A DNA stretch of 5,575 bases from Actinomycetota bacterium (GCA_003140115.1 PLIQ01000464.1:2177-7751), one strand, 5' to 3'. Counted from the first letter of the stretch, positions 1 to 5,575 are shown. Notes: generated by a model not told the origin, from the letters alone. Translations and numbers: made by a program.

Positions 1-1068
1 GATCTCGGGGCGGTTGAGGGTGAGCGCGAGCGCCTGGCGTACCCGCGGGTCGGTGAACGGGGCCTGGTCGTTGCGCATCGACAGCTCGCGGTGCGCGCTG
101 GACTTCAGCTTGATGACGTTGTAGCTGCCGTTCAGCAGCGCCTCGCCGCCGGACACGGAGAACTGCCCGAGGACGTCGATGCTCCCGCCGGTCAGCGCGA
201 GAACCGACGCGGCCAAGGTGTCGTAGAAGGTGAACTGGGTCGCCGACGGCAGCGCCTTGGTGCCCCAGTATGACGCGTTGCGGGTGAAGCTGGCGCCGAC
301 CTTCGGCGTGTAGGAGCCGAGCACGAAGGGGCCGGTGCCGATGAACGAGCTCTGCCAGTCCGCCGCGTTGTAGTTGTTCGGGATGATGATCATGTTGTAG
401 TTGTCGGAGGACGTCAGGTACGGGAAGTTCCCGTTCGGCGCCTCCAGGTGGAAGGCGACGGTGAAGTCATCGACCTGCTCTACTCCGTCGGGCATGAGCA
501 CGCCGCCGAACGCGGACAGCGCGTTCGAGGAGCTCGACGGGTCGGTCTGCTGCTTGTACGTGTACACCACGTCGGCGGCGGTGAGCGGGGCGCCGTTGTG
601 GAACTTGACGCCCTGGCGGATCTTGAACGTCCAGACGTCGGCGGAGGAGTTCGCCGACCAGCTTTCCGCGAGCACCGGCGACAGGTTCAGGGTCTGGCCG
701 GATAGGGTCAGGTACTCACCGGTCTGCGCCAGCATGTCGAGCCCGCCCTGGTCGGCCACGGTGATCGGGTTGATCGCCGCGGTCGGCGTGGTGATGCCGG
801 CCCGGATCACCGCGCCGGGCGCGCCGGCCGCCGAGCTAGACGACGAGGCCGACGACGAGGCCGACGAGCCCGACGACGACGCTGAGCTGCCGCAGGCCGC
901 GAGGACCGACCCGAGCACCGGAACGGAAATGCCGACCACCGTGGCCCGGCGGATGAAGTCGCGGCGGGACAACCGCCCGGCGGCGAACTCGTCGATGATG
1001 TGGTTGGCGATTTCACCCTGGCCCTGGCGCAAGCGCCCGAGCCGGCGGTGGTCGATGTTACGTGTCAC
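1..1068 (-). CDS. ABC transporter substrate-binding lipoprotein, SBP family 5 (Opp/Dpp type), C-terminus cut by window edge
   Basis: Extracytoplasmic solute receptor that would deliver substrate to the permeases encoded just upstream. The 356 visible codons run from a GTG start to the window edge, in frame. Residues 34-41 (SRRDFIRR) form a twin-arginine motif. A hydrophobic stretch and lipobox L-A-A-C follow, with Cys59 as the lipidation site, so export folded by Tat and anchoring in the membrane are expected. Residues 60-82 are a Ser/Ala/Gly spacer. The family hallmark is at about 133-171 (LAESW, then W-T-F-K-I-R-Q-G-V-K-F-H-N-G, then ADVVYTY). A further typical block near 340-356 ends in RQALALTLNRPEI. 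Family members usually have 500-600 residues, so about 150-250 are missing. The GTG start is supported by the SD AGGGAGG six bases upstream and by the GTGA overlap with the ATPase stop; a later TTG start (Leu33) would lose both. The n-region of about 33 residues before the Arg pair is long. The substrate (peptide, opine, betaine, metal chelate) cannot be read from this part. Confidence 0.93.
   Translation of the reverse strand, partial: MTRNIDHRRLGRLRQGQGEIANHIIDEFAAGRLSRRDFIRRATVVGISVPVLGSVLAACGSSASSSGSSASSSASSSSSAAGAPGAVIRAGITTPTAAINPITVADQGGLDMLAQTGEYLTLSGQTLNLSPVLAESWSANSSADVWTFKIRQGVKFHNGAPLTAADVVYTYKQQTDPSSSSNALSAFGGVLMPDGVEQVDDFTVAFHLEAPNGNFPYLTSSDNYNMIIIPNNYNAADWQSSFIGTGPFVLGSYTPKVGASFTRNASYWGTKALPSATQFTFYDTLAASVLALTGGSIDVLGQFSVSGGEALLNGSYNVIKLKSSAHRELSMRNDQAPFTDPRVRQALALTLNRPEI
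839..862. repeat. Two tandem copies of a 12-bp unit in the Ser-rich spacer of the binding protein
   Basis: GACGACGAGGCC occurs twice back to back, followed by degenerate GAC/GAG triplets to about 882. On the coding strand the tract gives the Ser/Ala spacer just after the lipidated Cys59. In-frame repeats of this kind vary in length by slippage without harming the protein, so the spacer length may differ between strains. Confidence 0.7.
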
Positions 1069-3158
1069 GAGGAGCCTCCCTGATGCGGGACGGATTCATT
1101 TAGCTGGATGGTTCGCAGTTCAGAAAGCGGGATGTGGCAGCGGATCAAGTGACCGGGCTCACCCTCGAGCAGCAGCGGCTCGGTGGATTCGCAGATGCCG
1201 GTCGTCAGCCGGCGCGGGCACCGGGTATGGAACACACAGCCGCTCGGCGGATCGGCCGCCGACGGGATCTCGCCGGTCAGGCGGATGCGGGACGGGCGCT
1301 CGCCGTCGAGCGAAGGCACGGCCGAGAACAGCGCCTCGGTGTACGGATGATGCGGCCCGGCGAACACCGTCTCGGACGGCCCGACCTCCATCACCCGCCC
1401 GAGGTACAGCACCACGATGCGGTCCGACAGGTACCTGACCAGGCCCAGGTCGTGCGAGATGAACAGGTAGGTGACCTGCTCGGTGGTCTGCAGGTCAGCC
1501 AGCAAGTTGAGGATGGCGGCCTGCACCGACACGTCGAGCGCCGAGGTCGGCTCGTCGCAGACCACCATCTCGGGGCCGCCGGCGAACGCGCGCGCGATCG
1601 CGACCCGCTGCTTGAGCCCGCCGGACAGCTGGCTGGGTCGCAGCGACAGGTGCCGGTCCTCCAGCCGCACCGAGGTGATCAGCTGCTCCAGCCGGTCGCG
1701 AAGCCGGGCACCCGACAGCCCGGCCAGACGGGAGAGCGGCCGGCTGATCAGGGCCCGCACCGTGTGGCGCCGGTTGAGCGCCGAGTCCGGGTTCTGGAAC
1801 ACGATCTGCAGCGCGCGCAGGACCGACCGCGGCCGCCGCCGCGCGTCCGGGTTGAGCGGCGCGTCGTGCAGGGTCACCACCGAGCCCTGGTCCGGCGCGA
1901 TCAGCCCGAGCAGGACGCGGGCCAGCGTGGTCTTCCCGCTACCCGACTCGCCGACCAGCCCCAGCGTCTCGCCGCGCTGGATGGACAGGTCCACCCCGGA
2001 CAGGGCCCGGATGTTCCCCCCGAACGTCTTGGACAACCCCTCGACCACCACCAAGGGCCCACCATCGGCCGAGGAAACACCATCAGCACCGTCGGCACCG
2101 GAAGCCGACGGGATCGAGGCGGGGGTGGCCCGGGGCAGGTCCGGAGCCTGCTCGTGGAAGTAGCACCGCGAGGTCCGCACGTCGCTGACCGCGAAGAACG
2201 GCGGCGCCGCCGTCCGGCACCGGTCCTGGGCCAGCGCGCACCGCGGGGCGAAGATGCAGCCGGTCAGGCCGCTCCCGGGCGTGGGCAGGAAACCGGGGAT
2301 GGTGTCCAGGCGGTCGGCGTCCTTGCGCTGCCCGCGCCGCGGGATGCAGCGCAGCAGCCCGACCGTGTACGGGTGCCTCGGATCCGCGAAGACCGCACCC
2401 GCCGGGCCTTGCTCGATCAGTTCGCCCGCGTAGAGCACCCCGACCCGGTCGCACATCTTGGCGATCACGGCCAGGTTGTGGCTGATGAACAGCACGGAAG
2501 TCGCAAACTCAGAACGCAGCGTAGCGACCAGGTCCAGCACCTCGGCCTCGACGGTCGCGTCCAGCGCGGTGGTCGGCTCGTCCAGGATCAGCAGCGAGGG
2601 CGAGACGGCCAGCGCCATCGCGATGACCACCCGCTGCGCCATCCCGCCGGACAGCTCGTGCGGGTACCGCTGCATGACCCGGCCCGGGTCGGAGATCTGC
2701 ACCTTGCGCAGCATGTTCTCGGCGGACTCAGAAGCGTCACCGGATGACTGGCCCGCAAGCTCGAACACCTCGGCGATCTGCCGCCCGACCCGCAGCGACG
2801 GGTTCAGCGCCCGCCCGGGTTCCTGGTACACCATCGAGACCGTATGGGCCCGCAGGTCCCGCAGCGCGCCCTTGCCCATCGACAGCGGGTCGAGCCCGTT
2901 GATGCTGATCGTCCCCTTGCTGACCCGGCCGTTGCGGGGCAGGTACCGGACCAGGGCCAGCGCGACCGTGGACTTTCCCGACCCGGACTCGCCGACCAGC
3001 CCGTAGGACTCGCCGCGCCCGATGCTGAACGACACGTCCCGCAGCACCACCCGGTCCTGCCCCCGCACCCGGTAGGTCACGTCCATGTGCTGTACCGCCA
3101 GGGCCAGCTCGGCGTCGGATGACGTCGGCAACGCCAGCGAGGCATCAGGGGAGCTCAT
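1065..3158 (-). CDS. Fused dual-domain ABC transporter ATPase (OppD/DppD + OppF/DppF type)
   Basis: Energises the importer: 697 residues carrying both nucleotide-binding domains, which many bacteria encode as separate DppD and DppF. Domain 1 has Walker A at 56-64 (GESGSGKST), Q-loop Gln112, signature LSGGMAQ at 169-175, Walker B LLILDEP at 189-195, D-loop ALD at 198-200 and H-loop His227. Domain 2 has Walker A at 403-411 (GESGSGKTT), Gln455, LSGGLKQ at 511-517, Walker B at 531-537 and His569. All catalytic residues are present in both halves, so two competent ATP sites are expected. Each half ends in the oligopeptide-transporter C-terminal extension (HPYT at 262-265 and 604-607) with four cysteines: C301/307/314/332 and C641/647/656/674. 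A Ser/Ala/Gly/Asp-rich linker (about 340-368) joins the halves. The ATG is chosen because it overlaps the upstream permease stop as ATGA and has AGGTG eight bases before it. The frame stays open upstream, but that part is a shadow of the permease gene. A comparable single-chain OppD is known in Mycobacterium tuberculosis (recalled). Confidence 0.96.
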   Translation of the reverse strand: MSSPDASLALPTSSDAELALAVQHMDVTYRVRGQDRVVLRDVSFSIGRGESYGLVGESGSGKSTVALALVRYLPRNGRVSKGTISINGLDPLSMGKGALRDLRAHTVSMVYQEPGRALNPSLRVGRQIAEVFELAGQSSGDASESAENMLRKVQISDPGRVMQRYPHELSGGMAQRVVIAMALAVSPSLLILDEPTTALDATVEAEVLDLVATLRSEFATSVLFISHNLAVIAKMCDRVGVLYAGELIEQGPAGAVFADPRHPYTVGLLRCIPRRGQRKDADRLDTIPGFLPTPGSGLTGCIFAPRCALAQDRCRTAAPPFFAVSDVRTSRCYFHEQAPDLPRATPASIPSASGADGADGVSSADGGPLVVVEGLSKTFGGNIRALSGVDLSIQRGETLGLVGESGSGKTTLARVLLGLIAPDQGSVVTLHDAPLNPDARRRPRSVLRALQIVFQNPDSALNRRHTVRALISRPLSRLAGLSGARLRDRLEQLITSVRLEDRHLSLRPSQLSGGLKQRVAIARAFAGGPEMVVCDEPTSALDVSVQAAILNLLADLQTTEQVTYLFISHDLGLVRYLSDRIVVLYLGRVMEVGPSETVFAGPHHPYTEALFSAVPSLDGERPSRIRLTGEIPSAADPPSGCVFHTRCPRRLTTGICESTEPLLLEGEPGHLIRCHIPLSELRTIQLNESVPHQGGSS
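1075..1081 (-). promoter_or_regulatory. Ribosome binding site of the substrate-binding protein, inside the ATPase 3' end
   Basis: The minus strand reads AGGGAGG six bases before the GTG at 1068. It lies within the last codons of the ATPase (Gln-Gly-Gly). Binding proteins are usually needed in excess over the membrane complex. A strong SD at this overlapping GTGA junction would let ribosomes both reinitiate and load directly. Confidence 0.75.
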
Positions 3159-4066
3159 GACGCCAGCACCTGCTCGATCGCGTCCGTGATCAGGTTGACC
3201 GCGATCACCAGCGAGGCGATGGCCAGCGCGGGGAACAGGACCTGCCACCAGTACCCCGCGGTCAGGCCGACGTAGTCGGCCGCGATGTCCGCGCCCCAGT
3301 CCGGGGTGGGGGGCTGTATGCCGAAGCCCAGGAACGACAGCGTGGCCACGGTGAACACCGCGTAGCCCAGCCGGACCGTGAACTCGACCAGGATGGCCGG
3401 CATGACGTTGGGCAAGATCTCGCCGAACATGATCCGGGCCGGGTTCTCGCCCAGCAGCCGGGCGGCGGCCAGATAGTCCAGGTGTCGCTCGGCCAGTACC
3501 GCGGCCCGGACCGTGCGCGCGATCAGCGGCGTGAACACGAAGCCGATCACCACGATCAGCGTGGTCGTGGAATGGCCCACCGCGACCAGGAACAGGAAGG
3601 CGATGATGAAGCTGGGCAGGGCCAGCACCGACTCCACGAGCCGCCCGGCGATCAGGTCGAACGCCCCGCCGAAGTAGCCCATGGCCAGGCCGAGGGCGGT
3701 GCCCACGATGGTGCCCAGGATGGTGGCCAGCGGGGTGATGATCAAGATGTCCTGGGCGCCGACGATGATCCTGGATAGCACGTCCCGGCCCAGCGGGTCG
3801 GTGCCGAACCAGTGCGCCCCCGACGGCCCGGTGTTGACGTCCAGCAGCTGCTGGGCCAGCGGGTTGTACGGCGCGATCGCGTGCCCGAAGATGGCGCAGA
3901 CGACCCAGAACACGATGATGGCCGCGCCGGCCAGGAACGTCGCCTTGCGGACCAGCAGGCTCCACTGGGCCGGCGTGGCCCGGGCCGCGGCGGTCACCGC
4001 CACGGCAGAGCCGGGCCCGAGCGTGGTACCCGCCGGGTCCAGCGGATCGGCGGCGACGTCAGTCAT
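3155..4066 (-). CDS. ABC transporter permease, DppC/OppC type
   Basis: Second membrane subunit of the importer, 303 residues, a usual family length. A cytoplasmic N-terminal tail of about 40 residues precedes TM1 (about 43-63). The family-typical extracytoplasmic segment follows, with HWFGTDPLGRDVLSR at 85-99. About five further hydrophobic segments lie near 107-131, 142-165, 167-190, 222-250 and 275-297. The EAA coupling loop that contacts the ATPase is at about 198-220 (YLAAARLLGENP, then ILPN). The start ATG lies inside the end of the preceding permease gene (8-base overlap, ATGACTGA). A purine run, GGGGGCGG, stands just before it as a weak SD, so translation is probably coupled to the upstream gene. 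The stop overlaps the ATPase start by four bases (ATGA). It should pair with the DppB-type permease to form the translocation pore. Assignment to the DppC/OppC/GsiD/NikC group is firm; the substrate cannot be decided from a permease sequence. Confidence 0.95.
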   Translation of the reverse strand: MTDVAADPLDPAGTTLGPGSAVAVTAAARATPAQWSLLVRKATFLAGAAIIVFWVVCAIFGHAIAPYNPLAQQLLDVNTGPSGAHWFGTDPLGRDVLSRIIVGAQDILIITPLATILGTIVGTALGLAMGYFGGAFDLIAGRLVESVLALPSFIIAFLFLVAVGHSTTTLIVVIGFVFTPLIARTVRAAVLAERHLDYLAAARLLGENPARIMFGEILPNVMPAILVEFTVRLGYAVFTVATLSFLGFGIQPPTPDWGADIAADYVGLTAGYWWQVLFPALAIASLVIAVNLITDAIEQVLAS

Positions 4067-5015
4067 TGCCGCCCCCGATCCTCAGCCGCGGGTTGAGCGC
4101 GATCAGCAGCAGGTCCGCGCCCAGCGTGGCCAGCACGTAGACCACCCCGATGACGAGGATCCCGGCCTCCAGCATCGGGAAGTCCTTGCCCTGGGCGGCC
4201 TTGAAGATCAGGTCCCCGACCCCCTGGTAGTTGAACAGCGTCTCCACCACCACCAGGCCGCCGATCAGGTACCCGGTCTGGGTCGCGATGACCGTGATGG
4301 TGGGCAGCAGCGAGTTCCGCAGGACGTGCCGGCGGATCACCGTGAACCGCGGCAGGCCCTTCAGGATCGCGGTGCGCGTGTAGTCGGCGTTCAGCGCCTC
4401 GATGGTCCCCGCCCTGGCCATACGGGCAATGTACCCGAATAGAACAAAGACGAGTGGTATAGCCGGCAATATGAGATGCCGAAATTGACTCCCGACGCTC
4501 GCGCCCGGCCCTGCCGCGGCGGTGACCGGCAGCACCTTCAGCCCTATGCCGAACACCACGATGAGCACGATCCCGGACACGAACTCGGGCACGGTGGCCA
4601 GCGAGAGCCCGGTCACCGAGATGATCCGGTCCACCGGCCGGCCCACGTTCAGCGCGGCGATCACGCCGCCGGTGATGCCCAGGGGCACCACCACGACGAA
4701 CGCCAGCAACGCCAGCTTCACCGAGTTGATCAGCGCGGCCCCGATGAAGGGCGCGACCGCCGACTGGTAGGTGTACGACTCGCCCAGGTTGCCGTGCACG
4801 GCCCCGCCGATCCAGGACAGGTACCGGGTGATCAGCGGCTTGTTCACGCCGAGCTGGGTGTCCAGGGCGTGCACCGCGCTCTGCGCCGCGAACGGCCCGA
4901 GGATGGCGCGACCGGGATCACCTGGGAGAACCTGCCCGGCCAAGAATACGATCAGGCTGAGGATGAACAGCGTCAGGACCATCAGCCCGAGACGCTTCAA
5001 CAGGAACGTTGCCAT
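4059..5015 (-). CDS. ABC transporter permease, DppB/OppB type
   Basis: First gene of the leftward operon and partner of the DppC-type permease; 318 residues, normal for the family. It opens with the typical MATFLLKRLGLM and TM1 (about 8-28), followed by LPGDPGRAILG at 30-40. A soluble loop follows (51-95, with LGVNKPLITRYLSW and GNLGESY). Five further membrane segments lie near 96-122, 131-160, 181-200, 236-262 and 282-308. The EAA loop is at about 211-236 (DYTRTAILKGLPRFTVIRRHVLRNSL), and the end NPRLR is usual for DppB. The frame is open for 29 more codons upstream, but the start at 5015 is preferred. It has GAGGAGG six bases upstream and matches the family N-terminus, while the extension is not family-like and would cross the start of the divergent lyase gene. 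Residues 176-199 are encoded by an unusually A/T-rich stretch, reported separately. Confidence 0.95.
   Translation of the reverse strand: MATFLLKRLGLMVLTLFILSLIVFLAGQVLPGDPGRAILGPFAAQSAVHALDTQLGVNKPLITRYLSWIGGAVHGNLGESYTYQSAVAPFIGAALINSVKLALLAFVVVVPLGITGGVIAALNVGRPVDRIISVTGLSLATVPEFVSGIVLIVVFGIGLKVLPVTAAAGPGASVGSQFRHLILPAIPLVFVLFGYIARMARAGTIEALNADYTRTAILKGLPRFTVIRRHVLRNSLLPTITVIATQTGYLIGGLVVVETLFNYQGVGDLIFKAAQGKDFPMLEAGILVIGVVYVLATLGADLLLIALNPRLRIGGGND
4421..4490 (-). other. Low-GC patch with A/T-ending codons inside the DppB-type permease
   Basis: Counted by eye, 32 of these 70 bases are G or C (46%), well below the surroundings. In codons 176-199, 13 of 24 end in A or T, including ATA twice, CTA, CAA, CCA, CAT, GTT and two TTT. 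Such codons are scarce in the rest of the operon. The protein remains family-like here, covering the segment before TM4 and TM4 itself, so the reading frame is sound. Confidence 0.75.
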
Positions 5016-5021
5016 CGCTGG

Positions 5022-5028
5022 CCTCCTC
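5022..5028 (-). promoter_or_regulatory. Ribosome binding site of the DppB-type permease
   Basis: The minus strand reads GAGGAGG here, six bases before the ATG at 5015. It is one of the strongest SD matches in the window. It decides the start of the permease against the in-frame upstream codons that would extend the protein by 29 residues into the divergent gene. Confidence 0.8.
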
Positions 5029-5048
5029 GATGCCGGGCCGCTCTCGGC

Positions 5049-5058
5049 GGAACGTTCC
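5049..5058. promoter_or_regulatory. Perfect 10-bp palindrome GGAACGTTCC, candidate operator
   Basis: The sequence GGAACGTTCC equals its own reverse complement and sits mid-gap between two divergent start codons, a common position for a dimeric regulator site. It lies 34 bases upstream of the permease start and 44 upstream of the lyase-like start. The symmetry does not extend on either side, and no second copy is seen in the gap. No regulator gene is in the window to match it with. The palindrome itself is certain; its function as an operator is a guess. Confidence 0.4.
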
Positions 5059-5085
5059 AGAGCAGCCGAGCCTAGCTCAGTTATA

Positions 5086-5094
5086 GAGGGGTGA
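5086..5094 (+). promoter_or_regulatory. Ribosome binding site of the lyase-like gene
   Basis: GAGGGGTGA aligns with the AGGAGGTGA complement of the 16S rRNA end, with one mismatch and seven bases to the ATG at 5102. The GTG inside it (5091) is not a usable start, because its frame stops after four codons (GTG AGC AAT CAA TGA). Confidence 0.65.
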
Positions 5095-5101
5095 GCAATC
5101 A

Positions 5102-5575
5102 ATGACGATCAGCCTGAATGGAAGTGACCTGACTGTTACGCAGGTCGTGGCCGTGGCCCGGCACGGCGAGGCCGTCGTGCTGGCGCCCGAGGCGCTCACC
5201 GCGATGGCGCGGGCACGCGCGGTGGTGGCCGAGGTGCTCGAGGCGGGGACGCCGGTCTACGGCCTGACCACCGGCGTCGGCGAGCGCAAGTCGTTCGTGC
5301 TCGACCCGGCCGAGCGCCGCAAGTTCAACCAGCGCCTGGTGCTGAACCACCGCATCGCCCAGGGCGACGCGGCCCCGGCCGACGTGGTGCGCGGCGCGAT
5401 GGTGTGCCTGGCCAACAGCTACGCCAAGGGCGTGACCGGGGTCCGGCCCGAGCTGGCCCAGATGATCGTCACGCTGCTGAACGAGGGCTTCGCGCCGCCG
5501 GTGCGCCGGCTCGGCTCGGTCGGCCAGGGTGACCTCGGCCCGATGGCCGACCTCGCGCACGGGCTCATCACCCGC
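5102..5575 (+). CDS. Histidine/phenylalanine ammonia-lyase superfamily protein lacking the MIO triad, C-terminus cut by window edge
   Basis: The first 158 residues match the N-terminal part of aromatic amino-acid lyases: VTQVVAVARHG at 12-22, YGLTTGVG at 53-60, RLVLNHR at 78-84, GVTGVRPELAQ at 110-120, LLNEGFAP at 125-132. Set beside P. putida HutH (recalled), no gaps are needed to residue 142, and Tyr53 and His83 fall on the same numbers. Canonical members then read GSVG-ASG-DLAPLAHLA, where Ala-Ser-Gly cyclises to the MIO electrophile. This protein reads GSVG-QG-DLGPMADLA, one residue shorter, with no serine able to form MIO. The frame stays open and lyase-like on both sides, so this is not a frameshift. 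Deamination of His, Phe or Tyr by the usual mechanism is therefore unlikely. A MIO-independent elimination, as in ergothionase, is one possibility; a non-catalytic role is another. The start has GAGGGGTGA seven bases upstream. Family members usually have about 500-550 residues, so two thirds of the protein is outside. Superfamily membership is firm; the reaction is unknown. Confidence 0.9.
   Translation, partial: MTISLNGSDLTVTQVVAVARHGEAVVLAPEALTAMARARAVVAEVLEAGTPVYGLTTGVGERKSFVLDPAERRKFNQRLVLNHRIAQGDAAPADVVRGAMVCLANSYAKGVTGVRPELAQMIVTLLNEGFAPPVRRLGSVGQGDLGPMADLAHGLITR

Larger units (their letters stand above)
5016..5101. promoter_or_regulatory. Divergent intergenic region holding the control signals of both operons
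   Basis: These 86 bases separate the start codons of the leftward transporter operon and the rightward lyase-like gene, so both promoters must lie here or overlap the gene starts. The right half (about 5079-5101) is A/T-richer than its surroundings. It contains GTTATA at 5080-5085, which on the minus strand reads TATAAC, one base from the -10 consensus. No good -35 box is found 16-18 bases away. If it is used leftward, the leader would be about 55 bases long and would include the palindrome at 5049-5058. For the plus strand, TTATAG in the same place would leave a very short leader. A short inverted repeat, GAGC-CTA-GCTC, lies at 5068-5078. Location of control here is a strong inference; the precise promoter elements are weakly supported. 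Confidence 0.6.

Noticed and set aside
401..1438. Long plus-strand open frame opposite the binding protein and ATPase
   Set aside because: It crosses two real genes on the other strand. The protein is Arg/Ala/Pro/Ser-rich with low-complexity acidic stretches that are the reverse reading of the Ser spacer, with no recognisable domain and no clear SD. It is typical shadow coding of high-GC DNA.
1134..2747. 537-codon plus-strand open frame opposite the ATPase
   Set aside because: Its composition is Arg/Gln/Gly/Asp/His-rich, as expected from the complement of GC-rich coding DNA, and no motif is recognisable. The ATPase on the other strand explains every base.
3159..3965. N-terminal extension of about 268 residues on the ATPase frame, suggesting a giant fused protein
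   Set aside because: This part translates to an Arg/Gly/His/Pro-rich sequence with no family resemblance and lies antiphase to the well-supported DppC-type permease. The ATGA junction gives the true ATPase start.
5091..5105. Four-codon GTG leader reading frame ending over the lyase start (GTG AGC AAT CAA TGA)
   Set aside because: It has no SD of its own, since it is inside the SD of the real gene, and no attenuator-like structure follows.
5518..5552. Inverted repeat GGTCGGCCA / TGGCCGACC with a 17-base loop around the altered MIO codons
   Set aside because: Nine-base matches are expected now and then in DNA this rich in G and C. It lies wholly inside coding sequence and has no T-run to make a terminator, so it is noted only because it spans an interesting site.
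5099..5560. Minus-strand open frame of 153 codons opposite the lyase-like gene
   Set aside because: It is His/Arg/Gly/Ala-rich with no domain and overlaps a clear superfamily protein on the plus strand along nearly its whole length.
5102..5575. Annotation as histidine ammonia-lyase hutH
   Set aside because: The homology is real, but the MIO triad essential for that reaction is missing, so the enzyme name and symbol are withheld.

Overview
The window looks like chromosomal DNA of a high-GC actinomycete. GC is roughly two thirds or more, third codon positions are almost all G or C, Shine-Dalgarno sites are GGAGG-like, one gene starts with GTG, and one lipoprotein carries a twin-arginine signal ahead of a lipobox. 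The genus cannot be fixed from this sequence. Nothing points to phage, insertion sequences, tRNA, rRNA or CRISPR, and no stretch longer than 90 bases lacks a gene.

There are two divergent transcription units around an 86-bp gap (5016-5101). Leftward on the minus strand, in transcription order, lies a complete-looking peptide/nickel/opine-type (Opp/Dpp family) ABC importer. It has a DppB/OppB-type permease (4059-5015), a DppC/OppC-type permease (3155-4066), a single-chain ATPase with two nucleotide-binding domains (1065-3158), and a substrate-binding lipoprotein of SBP family 5 (1-1068, C-terminus beyond the window). Successive genes overlap by 8, 4 and 4 bases, so this is one translationally coupled operon.

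Rightward on the plus strand, from 5102, is the first 158 codons of a histidine/phenylalanine ammonia-lyase superfamily protein. It keeps the catalytic-loop Tyr (Y53) and a His (H83) at the positions known in Pseudomonas putida histidine ammonia-lyase. The Ala-Ser-Gly triad that makes the MIO electrophile is absent: the site reads G-S-V-G-Q-G-D-L instead of G-S-V-G-A-S-G-D-L. It is therefore very unlikely to be a standard ammonia-lyase, although automated annotation would probably call it HutH.

The working model is inference. The importer brings in an amino-acid-derived compound and the MIO-less lyase homologue acts on it, perhaps by eliminating a leaving group better than ammonia, as ergothionase does with trimethylamine. 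Both units may be controlled from the shared gap, which holds a perfect 10-bp palindrome, GGAACGTTCC. Other points of interest are the duplicated four-cysteine motif in the fused ATPase and a 70-bp patch of unusually low GC and A/T-ending codons inside the first permease.
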